A stretch of 64,000 nt of DNA from Lichenostomus cassidix (taxonomy: Eukaryota > Chordata > Aves > Passeriformes > Meliphagidae): the NCBI GenBank assembly GCA_008360975.2, contig CM039183.1:80822350-80886349 (forward strand), given 5' to 3'. Each line of letters begins with the position of its first letter. Position 1 is the first letter of the stretch. Shown piece after piece: positions 12,674-23,625 of this stretch. The notes under the pieces are model-generated. The model made no database searches. It saw only the letters and a program-made list of their open reading frames with translations, and was not told where the DNA came from. Made by a program: the position numbers and the translations under genes.

Positions 12674-15139
12674 ACAAAACCCATATGAAAAACCTGCAAC
12701 TGACTCTTTATTTAGGAAGCAGATGATGCTTAGTTTTATAAAGACCTGTAGTGAGCTACTTGCTAAGTGTTCAGGTGCTTGCCCCTGGTGATCCAAACCA
12801 GTAATGCTGAGGACACTGCAGAGGTGGGGGGAACGTTTTTCTTACTGCCTGTGCTCACTTCAGCCTCATGGCTGGGACCCTGAAAGGCATGATTTGTTCA
12901 TGCTGCTTGGACAATTAGAAGGATGACACACCACTGAAGGATTTTAGAAAATGTCGCTGGAGTTTGCACTTTCTGGGAGGTCTGTTGGGGTTTGTCCTTT
13001 TGTTTCTTTGGTTTTTATCATGTTTCCTTTCCCTCGTATTGTGAGGGTAAGACAGCCTCAGAGTACAGTTAATATGGAATTATCTCAGCCCGTAGAATTG
13101 TTTTTATGGGTGGCTATTAAAATAAATGGAAAGATTAACTGAAAAACACTCAGTTATCATTAAGGCCTGGAGAACCTTGATCTTGATGGGATTCATTATC
13201 ATGTTAATAAGGAATGCCAATGAGGTATCTTTATATCCTGTAAAATTCCTGAAAACAGGTATTCAGAATCCCCCTTGTGGACAGTTAGCCTTCTTTTCTC
13301 CATTGCCATCCCATCTCCCCAAAAGAAAAAGAGTTTAAAGGAATCAGTCACTAAGAAAAATAGCAAGCCACAAGATTAATCTTTCATTCTTTCTTCTTCT
13401 GGTTTAAGATGTATTTCTTAATCTCTGGTTCAAAAGACAAAGCTCAAAATATGGAATGGCCAAAAGTAACAACTTTCCAGAGGAAGACATAATGAAAGGC
13501 TGTGAAGGTCAGAAATGACCCAGTATCTTCATCAGATTAAAAAGTGTACTATATAACTGTGTTCACAGCCTTCTGTGGTTGTAAATCCTTCTTGTTAATT
13601 CTTTATGTCAAAAAGACTTAAAAAAATTGGGCTGACACAGTTTTTCTTGCATTCAGCGGCAAATGCTTCACTAAAGCAATGCGCTCGTTTATGTTACAAG
13701 AAAACAGATTAGGCTCTGTAATGGTACCTTTGCTTTCAATGTTTTATCTTCTTTCAGTACATAATAATCATTTACAGGAGTTTAAATTTCTGTTTCCTCC
13801 AGAGGTTTTACTTCATAATATTCCTCTGACTGTACAAACTCAGCTGAATACATCAGAGAGCATACTTATGAAATCTGTACGTGTCATCATGCTGGGGTCA
13901 GGGGAGGTCAGCTACGCTGGAGGACAGAGACGAATTTCAGTCTCCACAGACTGGAAAGAAATTCTTCAAAGAATATAACTAAATTCAGTAATTATAACTG
14001 CAAAAAAAAAACCTATGCTTTGATGGGAGAAAAACCAGAAACAGCAGCTGACAGAAGAAAGCAAGAAATCACTGAGACATCTTGGAGGAGTAACCAGCAT
14101 CATTGCTAAAATCTGCAATGTACAGCTTCTCCTGATGTTCTGATGGAGAAATTGTTGATGAATGCATGTGTGCTGCTTTTTAAGCTGCATATACTGAAGA
14201 GCTGTATTCTGTAAGGTGCCAGAATTGGCCTTCATTAAGTCACATGAATTGCTGGCATTTATGGGAATAAGCAAAGAAAAAAAAGACTGCCCTTTTAAAC
14301 AACCCCAAACAAAGATCTTGTCTTGGAACTATTTCTGTTCTCTGGCATATATTACTGGTTTGCAGAGACTGTTTCTTTAAGTATAATTTGAAAGATTGTC
14401 TCAACATGAACTTGAGCCTTGTAAGCAGGTGATATGCAAACAGCACTTTTCTCAAAGATGAGGCTCTTTAGCATACCTATTTTAAGGGTGAGCATAATCC
14501 ATAAGAATTCAAGATGAATTTGAAATCAGCAAATTCAGAAGAAACTGTGCTGAAAGAATGGTTTAATTAAAGCAAGGCTGTAAACTAACTTGGTTTGCCC
14601 AATTAAAGAAGCAGGTGCAGACTAAGTGAATTTACTTATATGCAAAAAAGGAAAAACTGAAAGATAAAGAGGGTGAAACAATTTATGTAAGGGGGAGGTG
14701 ATTTAATAAAGGCCTAAGTGAAGCAGACCATCTGGATGAAGTTGCAGAAATTGTCTCAAATCAAGGCAATTAAGAACTGCAGAAAAAGACTATTACTGGC
14801 ATGTGACAGACAAAAAAGCACAATCCAGGAAAGCTGCTAGTATTTAGCTATAGAAACAACATTGAGTTCTAAAGGGAAACATACATGGACAGCTGCTCAG
14901 GGAATGAAAACATAACAAATATCCTTTGCTTTTTCTGTATTTCTGTTGATCATTATGAATAATTAAAAATACTTTAAAACTTGCTCTTCATTATTTAACT
15001 GAAACAGTAAGATATTAATGTTATGTAGCCCTCTGATTTTATCTGACTGTAGTTCTTGACTACTTCTATCTCAAGCTGATCACTGAAACTTGCACTTCAG
15101 GAAGGACCCGTGCAAAGTGTCCAGCCTGGGAAGGAAGGC
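12674..15139. other. Intergenic, nothing recognised
   Basis: AT-rich DNA with short unsupported open frames (for example plus 13679-13978 and minus 13966-14274). I see no splice structure, repeat family or RNA gene. Confidence 0.5.
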
Positions 15140-15825
15140 TCCTTTGCGGTGATACAGGTTGGGAATGCCTGGCTGGGGAGCAGTTCTGCAGGCAAATCCC
15201 TTGGGGGCCCTGGTGGGCAATGAGCTGACTGTGAGCCTGCAGTGGCCGTGGCAGTGATGAGGGCCAAGGGCATCCTGGGCTATGTCAGCAGGAGCACCGT
15301 TTAAGGGAAGGGATTACTTCTAATCAGCACTCATTTATCTGCATCTAGACTACTACTGCCCCTTTTGGATCCCCAGTAAAAAGATGCTGATAAACTGAAG
15401 CACATTCAGCACAGGGCTACTGCAATGCCTGGGGCTCAAGCATCTGTGCTGTGAGGGGGTTGAGGGAGCTCATCCTGATCAGCCTGGGAGGGAGATGGTT
15501 TCAGGGAGACCTAACAGCAGCCTCCAGTGTCTATGGGAAAGGTATCAAGGGGACAGATACAGGCTTTAGGTTGTGCAGACTGAAGACACTGATCATAAAT
15601 GAAGTAACTGTACACAAGGAAACATTTTTTCACCATGAAGACAGTTAAGCAAAAGAGCAGATTATCCAGTCTCTGTCCTGGAGAGTTTTCAATACCTGAC
15701 TGAATATTGAAATAGCAACAGACAATGTTGATTTGGCCAACATTGATTTGTCCCCACAGCTAACTTTGACTGAAGCAGCAGGTTGGACTAGAGACCTTGA
15801 GGTTCTGTCCAACCCAAATTTTGAA
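15140..15825 (+). mobile_element. CR1 3' segment including the end of ORF2
   Basis: The segment begins in the last part of the CR1 reverse-transcriptase ORF (CTGGGGAGCAGTTCTGCAGG, then GGGGGCCCTGGTGGGCAATG, then GGCATCCTGGGCTATGTCAG, the usual KANGILG-type region). It passes through TTGAGGGAGCTCATCCTGATCAGCCTGG and GGTTTAGGT-like motifs to the tail GGTTGGACTAGAGACCTTGAG and TCCAACCCAAATTTTGAA. The frame is broken by stops and deletions. It is the longest CR1 copy here and the most GC-rich stretch of the downstream region. Confidence 0.88.
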
Positions 15826-18800
15826 CATTAGCTAAATGTTGCACCACAGTAAACTATAAACTGTATCAGACTGTAATGCATAGATAACTGAATAAAAATA
15901 TTATTACAGGATTAAAATAAGGTACAACTTAATTTTCACTGTTACCAACATATAAAACAGCAATTTGTAAAATCAGTAAATTACAAACAGAATATGGAAA
16001 GATTCCAAACTAAGGTTACAAAAACACTCTGAGACAGTTAACTTAAAAATCCCACCCACTGCTGTCATTAGTAGGCATGCAAAACTTTAGGGAATAGAAT
16101 AGTCAATGGAGCAGCACTAGAACAAAAATTTATTTTCTTTGTCTCATAATTATCCTATTTTCACAAAAAGAGACACTCTACCACAAAATTCTTTTTCAAA
16201 CAGATAGAGACAAGTACAAAAGACAGGCACCCAGAAAGCTAAGAATGTGGCAGAACAACAAATTATAAAATCATAAACTCTTATTAGGCTACTAATAAAT
16301 AAGCATTGCTAATTCAACCATATAAATATGTAATTTAACTCCGTGTGTGTGCTTATATATAGATTTGTATTTATAAGGCTGAACAATTTGCATTTGCAGA
16401 ACATTAAAATTTTGCCAAATTCTAAAGCACATGTATTTACAAAAAAGAGATGTGCAAGACAGAAGAAATATCCCTGAACTGTTTATTTTAAAACTGTAAG
16501 GGTAACTCTGGTGAAATACTCCAGAGAGCAATGACAGGTCACACCAAATTATTTTCAGTGTTTCCTATTTAGGTTTAAGAGATGTTATACTCAGCACATG
16601 AGGCCTTAAGATTATTCTTTTGAGACATCCAATAGCCTACACTGAGCAAAGAGCACAGGTACTTTCTCTGGAAAGAGAGAAAGCCTGGTATTCCTCTCTG
16701 GAGGCCAGATAGGTAAAACATAGATACGGTTGTATCTACTTATTAAGTACTTTAAGACTTAAACTAAGTCCCAGGTGTAGGAAGGTTTCCTGTAACCTGG
16801 TTGTAAATCCTCCAGGGACTGTCTCAGTCATCCTGTTTATTTCAAAACTGAAGACAGTGGTGTTTGCTCAAGTTACATCTAACAGTCATTTAGTAAGAGC
16901 ATAAATTGTCTGAAGAGCAGGGATTTAAACGTAGGATTTCTTCCTCTAAAAATCAGATAAGATTTCACAAATGTGGGGGTTTCAGATTAAGACACCTAAA
17001 TGCATGCTCATGGTGGTGAGTTACGTATCTAAGCTCATGCTATCACCACTGTTCAGTTCAGTTGTCTAAGCAGACACTTTAAGTGAGAGTGCCACTAAAG
17101 ACGCTCCAGAGTATCAGAGGCATCTACATGAAAAAAGAAAATGTGACACAGGACTTAGAGAAGTTCTGGAGTCCTCTGGGGCAGCAGCTACATATCCGGA
17201 TCAAAACACTGGGTTACTCTGAGGTGTTTAATGGAATAGATATCCCAACCACATGGAGACATCTAAATGTAAGTGTCTACCTTTGTGCATTTTCATCTTG
17301 AGCCAAGTCCCCTCTTGGTGTAAAATTTCCAAGAAACAGGAGACGATAATCTAGTAAGTATTCTGATTGCAGGGGTTATTGCCCCCAGCAAAGCTGTGGT
17401 TTTCATTAATGTGGTTCTCTGCACTATTTAATTTTGCACTAAACAGATAGAGAGAGCCCAGGTGACCAGTTAACAGCACTTTTGCAGAGCGTGGGTCTAG
17501 ACTGCTGCAGCGGCATCGCAAGGGTGAATTCTCACTCTGCCCCAACACTTTCAAAGCTGTGCAACTCTCCCAAATCCCTGACAGAGCATAAGTGCCATGT
17601 AGTTGGATACAAACCCTTGTCTTGCTGTATGCTATGAAAAAAAGATTTCAAAAATCATGTCTCAAGTGAGTAGTTACTTCAAAATTTACAAAGGATGAAT
17701 ATATTTCCCAAAATATCCATTGCTTTTTCCAGTGGCCTAGAGAGCTTGCTGCTGAGAAAATGCTACAATCTACAAAGAAGAAAATATGTGTCCCTTTCTG
17801 CCTGAGTTGCTTTACTAACAACAAAAATATTTTTTGCCATAAGCAAGTATGCAGTGGTGTGCAATTTAGTGTTAAAACTTTTCTTCAGAACTACAGTCTT
17901 GAAACAATACACATTTTGCTATTATATAAATACCAGTATCCTTCTGTGTTTTGTGTTTTTTGCTTACATACTACTTTTGAATGAAGCTTTTTAAAAAAAA
18001 GTAAAATGAAAATTTTTATATCAGTTAAATAGTAGTTAATTTTGTTTATTCCTTTCCTTGCTGTTTTTGTAATCATGCTTTCAGTGCTGTAAAGGGAGGA
18101 GGAGGAGGAACTGATCCTCCACCTTAATAAAACTAACAAACAAGCAAACAAGTAAAGCAGCAACAAAAAGGGCACAGAGTTCCTGAGTGGTTACGAAACT
18201 TACCCACTGATTCTTTTCTTTACTTTGGCTAAACTTATCTGATTTTTCTCACGTGACTACTTGCTTGTCTTGCAAATCAAACGTTTCTGTTGAAAGAAAG
18301 TTAGCTAGAAAACAGCATTGAACAAATGTTACCATATGACATATCAAATATGAAGTTTAAGAAACAGAACAGTTAACTGAGAAACACTCTCTGGGGAGCC
18401 AATTCACCATCAAAGCAACTTCCTTTCTAAATATCAATGTATTTTACATATATATAAAGCAAACATTTATTATGAAATAAATGCATTCAAATTAACAAGA
18501 CAGTGGTGTTTCAGAGGATTTTCCTGACATAAAAATTGATCTGATGGAACAAGTTCAAGAGGAAGGACAAGGAGTAATACTCTTTTGTATTTATAGTGAA
18601 TATACACTTCTAGGAGATATAATAAAACTAAAATGTTTACCTAATAGAAAAAAATGCCATTCATCACAACAGTTACCCTTTAGATCTATCAAGGACTCTG
18701 GTTCAGTTAAGGTATTGTTGAACTCACACTTTAAAGACCTTTTATGTTTAAGATAATTTCTGTAAAAATATGGTACTTTAATTAGTACAATGAATATAAT

Positions 18801-19300
18801 ACCATCACACAGAAAAAATTATATAAAAATATATAAATTATATATAAAAATATATTTTAAAAATCAGATAATATATAAATATACAAAAGGGGATTTTATC
18901 AATATTCATTAATTTTGAACAGAAAGGTTTAAAGTAACCATTAAATGAGTTACACTTACTCAGATTAGATCTCTGAAATCATTACTCAACTCAGAGTGAA
19001 TTTGGCCTATTGTGCCTAAACTTGTGCATAAACAACTAAAGCCAAGCAATATACCATGAATGTAAGAGACTTGGAAAACTGAACACCAGATTTTATTTTG
19101 CTCAGGTAATGACTATTTTGATTGTATCAGTAATGAAGTCTGTCCTACAAGAATTTGCACTGATAAGTTACCAAGTTTAAAACAAACCTTCCTATTTCAG
19201 CCAACCAGACACTGTCTCTAAATCACACAGAAGCTATACAACACTTAAAGGACAGGCATTAGTCTCCTAACTTGGAAGCTCTATGCACATATTATGACTC
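15826..19300. other. Intergenic, AT-rich
   Basis: No gene recognised. 18785-18890 is an A/T-only-like stretch of TATATAAA words. A short AGG repeat occurs near 18098-18112. The distal part may include the MEI4 3' untranslated region if a distal polyadenylation site is used. Confidence 0.5.
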
Positions 19301-19413
19301 TACTTTAAAATTCATAGTGTTTATTTGAAACAGTACCTGAAACAACTTTCTTTGTTACATTTTCACTATGCACACAAACACCAACACGTTGTTTTCCATT
19401 ATAAGAAACGGCA

Positions 19414-19419
19414 TTTATT
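19414..19419 (-). promoter_or_regulatory. MEI4: Candidate MEI4 polyadenylation signal
   Basis: The minus strand reads AATAAA here, about 190 bases after the MEI4 stop codon. Further AATAAA hexamers on the same strand lie at 19320-19325 and 19092-19097. In such AT-rich DNA the hexamer is common, so which one is used, if any, cannot be decided from sequence alone. Confidence 0.35.
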
Positions 19420-19611
19420 CAAAATGGCACCTGGATTATTACCTTTTTCTATATTCAAAATTGGAAATAAACTGTATTATCTCTGAAACTGCTATACAGA
19501 ATAGTGGTTTAAAGTAAATGTTTTCCAATAACCACAATTTCCCTGTCTGTCTCAAAAACTTTCCAATGAAATCCCACAACAAATGCACTGTTAAAAAGTA
19601 GGCTGCTTGTT

Positions 19612-19863
19612 TCAATCAATTTGCATTTGACCTGAGTTCAAAAGAACACTCACTCTCCATAAATATAAAGAAAACAAAGGGAATTCATCTGAGAGATGAA
19701 GAATAATTTGATCAAGGTTCTTCAGAAATTTGATTTTTTCTTCTCCTTCATAGTCTGAGCTTGAAATGTTACTTTCCTGTGTCTCAGTTTGAAGAAGTTG
19801 TTCCAGAATCATGCACAAAGGAAAAATATTCTCATATTGGGTAATGTCATACGCAGACTGGAC
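19612..19863 (-). CDS. MEI4: MEI4 terminal coding exon (C-terminal 83 residues and stop)
   Basis: MEI4 is a meiotic chromosome-axis protein that acts with REC114 and IHO1 to promote SPO11-dependent double-strand breaks. Read on the minus strand, the exon follows a pyrimidine-rich acceptor ending TTTATTCCCAG. It opens with VQSAYDITQYENIF, runs through LEQLLQTETQE and LSDEFPLFSLYLWR, and ends NSGQMQID followed by TGA at 19614-19612. As I remember human MEI4, the matching stretches are QASYDVSRYENIF, LEQLLQKETEE and LSDAFPLFTFYLWR, with the human protein ending about two residues later. The exon starts in phase 0, matching the end of the exon at 55254. The N-terminal residues that bind REC114 are not in this window. 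The predicted structure is helical with no membrane segment. The residues after YLWR are also conserved, so the coding frame probably runs to this stop. Identification rests on recalled family sequence, not a search. Confidence 0.93.
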   Translation of the reverse strand, partial: VQSAYDITQYENIFPLCMILEQLLQTETQESNISSSDYEGEEKIKFLKNLDQIILHLSDEFPLFSLYLWRVSVLLNSGQMQID

Positions 19864-21043
19864 CTGGGAATAAAGAAAAATCAGTATATAAGTAGAATGT
19901 GAAAACATTTCTGCAGCCCAACAGCTCAGATGACAGTTTAAGGAATACTGTCAAAATCTGCAGTAAAATTTATATAATCAGAACAGCTATATATCATTCA
20001 GTGTGATTACTTCTGAAAAATGTTTTCCTTTTTGTGGTAAAAGCCAAACAACTAACACTCCATCATACTACCAAATGCAAAGTCAACATAACCTCCTCTT
20101 CATGAGAGGGTTTGCTTTACCCAGTTATCCACGGGCTGTGACAGACCACAGTGATGCACAGAAAAACATCTACAATAACAGCGTTGTTTGTTTTGGGCAT
20201 ATAATTAGAATTGGTGGGTTTCCGTTTTCTGAGAAATAAAATAACAAGCAAAAAAAGAATTTTTTACTACTAAATATAGACACTCATCTATTCAAGTGAT
20301 ACCTCCAGAAGGCAAATTAAAAGTTCAAATTATCAATCTCAATAGAAAATGCACGAGCCATTTCTGAGCCAGTTAAAGTGGAAGAGTCAGTTTGTCAAAT
20401 AAGCTGGAACAAGGACACTGACCAAACTAAACATTTTTTAGAAGTCTGACAGCTTTCTCCAATATAAATTTACTTGTCCTGTATTTGGAAATTGGAATTT
20501 TACACAGAAGGTTTCAGAATCTCTTCTGTACATAGGAAACAACTGGTAAGATAAAAACCATGGGGTTTGTCTCTTTGGAATGAAATTCTGTGTTCTCCCT
20601 AACAGCAAAATCTAACAATAATATGAGATGACCTTGTTCTGAAAAAGGCTGTAATTACAGTAGGTAGATGATTAGAACTGAAATGTAAAATCATAGCTGC
20701 TAGAAAATTAATTATATATTTTAGAAAATGGACCAATAGCTCTAGCAAATTTAAAAAAACATTTAGACCTGTGGTACAAAGCCAGGTGGGTCCAGGCTTC
20801 AACATGGGTCTACGAAAAAGCATCAAATCATTTTACTCAGCCTAAATTACATACTGTAAGACTGTCCAAAGTGTGACATTTATTTATTTATTAATCATTG
20901 CTTTTGCCAAAAATGTAAGTTATTTTTGATTCCACTAATATCTAAAAAAGACAGCACTTTAACTTCTCCGGTTAAAACTGTGGAAGATGGTGGCTCAGAG
21001 ATTGCTCGCTTTAACTCTCTGAGATATTAGTTCTTAAACTTAA

Positions 21044-21098
21044 AATCTGTGTTGAAGCACAGATTGTTTGAATTACCTGTGTTGAAGCACAGGTAATT
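21044..21098. repeat. Two tandem perfect hairpins with identical loops
   Basis: The first hairpin has stem AATCTGTG (21044-21051), loop TTGAAG and partner CACAGATT (21058-21065). The second has stem AATTACCTGTG (21071-21081), the same loop TTGAAG and partner CACAGGTAATT (21088-21098). Both stems pair perfectly, although the arms differ between copies (TCTGTG against CCTGTG, with matching changes opposite). The function is unknown. It lies inside the last MEI4 intron, about 1.2 kb from the terminal exon. Confidence 0.9.
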
Positions 21099-23349
21099 AT
21101 TTGGAGCTAGCCTCCCACCTCAGAGACAAGGTTAGAACACCACTGCCATCCTATTTCAAAGCCTCAGTGTAGCAAAGAAATTTTGCTGACTTTTCTAGAA
21201 ATCTTGAAAATTAAATTTGTTGCCAAAACATATTATTGCTGGCCTTGCATACTCCTGTTCTGTCTCTCTGGAATCTTGTAAGAAAAATGTACAGTTCAAA
21301 AGCTGCTGCCAAGAATTCAGTATTAATGTTCTTATCAGAATACACAGCAAAAAATGCAGAAGGACAATATTAAGTATTTGCATACTTCCAAAGTCCAGTT
21401 AAATCAAACTGTTTAATTTGGGAAAACCTCCTTCCAAAGCAGAGGAAACAAGACGGTCTGTTTTCTTCAAATATCAAACATCCAACTCTTGGACAATCAT
21501 GCCTATACACTGATTGCTTTGAATATTAACTGATCGTGGTGAGATAAATGTATTTACTTTGCTTACTAGACTAAATTACTGCTTTCTAAGTTGAGAAAGT
21601 AACTGTTATTAATGATTTACTGACTTTCTAGGAAATAGATTATCCTAAAGCTCTACAAAGTCTGCTCCTAAGACTTTCAGTGTAGGGTCATCTGACCAAA
21701 CACAGGCATCAACAAGCTGAGATAGTAATCCCTGGTTCCTGTTTCAGTCGACAGAGGGAAGCAGGGGTGGGACACAGTTGTCTGAATGTAGATATTTATT
21801 GCTATTTCACATGCCCAAGGGTAGCAGCTGTAAGCAGGAGGAGTACCGTAGGTTATCCAGTGTGGTATTAGATGTTTGAGGTTTTGCAACTGATAGTTCC
21901 CAGAGTCTTTCAGCATGTAATTCATCCCACTCTAAACTAGAACCTCAGATATTCCATGTCCTAGTACTCTTTACAGTAATAAAGTGTGACTGTGCCCAGA
22001 AAAAAATTACTATGTGGAAACACAAAAGGAAGTTCTATGCTTTTAGTTCCTGTAATTTGGAAATTAGATGTACAACATTACATACAAAAATCTTTGTTTG
22101 ACTCTCAAGTGCTGGGCTTGAAAATTCACTCCTTTCACATGAGGAATCAATCTAAAATGTTTTAGAAAGGCAAATTATGTACCTTCACTTACTCCTTAAC
22201 CTTTTAGGCTCTTCTAAGCAGTTAAGCAGTTGGGTTACTTTCAGTGGGTCTTGAATGGTGCAACTAATTGCAACTTAGTAAACCATCTGATTATGGATAA
22301 TAGAAACCACAAGTTAACTAATTAACTTCCTCTACAAATACTACTGCATTAAAAGAAAATTACTTCAGTCACACACAACTGCCTTTGAAGAGAATGGGTA
22401 GGTATGATGGCAAGGAGGAAGTATTTTTTGAGATAATTGCTTTTCTGGAGACAAATGCACTTTGAAATATTGTATTATAAAACCAGGGGCGGAAAAATCA
22501 GTCTAGAATATTTTCTGGCTCAAGGCTTATTATTAACCTTTCCAATCCATTTAATAATCTGACCAAAATGTGCCTCTGTTCCATTAGATGTCTTCTGTAG
22601 TACTAATTGATGCAATTACTACCAATGCAAATTTATGTGACATAATTCGTAAAGGGATATCTTTATTGTTCTCTAATGGTGCATAGTAAGATAACAGACC
22701 TATTAATCTTGACCACCAATATGTGTGAGTGGGTAGCTGTGCACATATGTGTGCATACAGAGCTGTCCAGAAAGTTCAGAGGGTGTGTCTATAAAGCAAA
22801 CCTCATATATATGCTGCTATACCAGAATATATTAATACCAACTGTAAGAAACTTTAATACTAACTGTTCTTCAAAATGAATTTTAGGATAATCACTCTTC
22901 TTACAGATCAGACAGGTATGCAATATGGATTTTGGACACTGTTTTTTATGAGATCAGTCTGCATCAATTTTACCTCACCAAATACTTGGAAATGTGTTTC
23001 CTGGCAGTAATATGCATTTTTCATGTACCTCAGTTTTTAACTTAACTTTTTTAAATTATTTTCTTATTATGATTTCTCAATACAAATAAACGTCTGGAGT
23101 TAAATAATTAAAAAAACCCCCATTTATATAAAATTAGCTTTACATAAGATGAAAACAGGGGTTACAGTTACAAGGATCTCCTGGCTGGATCTGATGATCT
23201 GCTAATCAGAATTAATTGTATTTACATCACCAAGTTCAGAATGCAAGAAGTGTCAAAACTTTTCGTTGAAATTAATTATCCAAGCTTCTCCCACATTACA
23301 TGGTGACCACGTGGAATAGGACACATATTTACAACATAATTTGCAAGCA

Positions 23350-23625
23350 GGGTAGTGTCGCTGTTGAGCCACTAGCAGAGAAAAGGACCCAAGTTCTTAG
23401 TGTGGCAAGAAAGAGAGGAAGTTTATTATTTTGATTTCAATATATATAGACTTTTCAGAGGTCGCCCAGATTGGTCAGCCAGAAACCTCCCCATAGGCCT
23501 GACTGGCCAGGCCTGAACTGTCCAAATCTCGAGACACTGTTTTAAAAAACATCCAAACTTTATCTTTGTTTATAAAACACAGCGGAATGTTCTCACGAGA
23601 AAGACCTGTGCTAGCCACAGGGTAG
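23350..23625 (-). mobile_element. Solo LTR (ERVK-like) with 6-bp GGGTAG target-site duplication
   Basis: The LTR is 23356-23619, 264 bases, flanked by identical GGGTAG at 23350-23355 and 23620-23625. On the minus strand it starts TGTGGCTAGCACAGG and ends CAACAGCGACA, the TG...CA ends of a retroviral LTR. It has a TATA element (TCTATATATATTG, near 23441-23450) followed closely by AATAAA (23427-23422) and a GGGTCCTTTTCTCTGC-type U5. A 6-bp duplication is typical of betaretrovirus-like (ERVK) integration. The intact duplication and ends suggest a fairly young insertion. There is no internal region. It lies in the MEI4 intron in the sense orientation. Confidence 0.9.

Noticed and set aside
12576..12796. 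Overlapping plus and minus frames rich in Phe/Val or Lys/Thr
   Set aside because: They are translations of the G/T-rich simple tract at 12596-12673.
19648..19656. GTGAGT donor-like sequence after the LWR codons in the MEI4 terminal exon
   Set aside because: It resembles a strong splice donor, but the following residues (VSVLLNS) match the remembered family C-terminus (VGILLSS), so the coding frame most likely continues to the stop at 19612.
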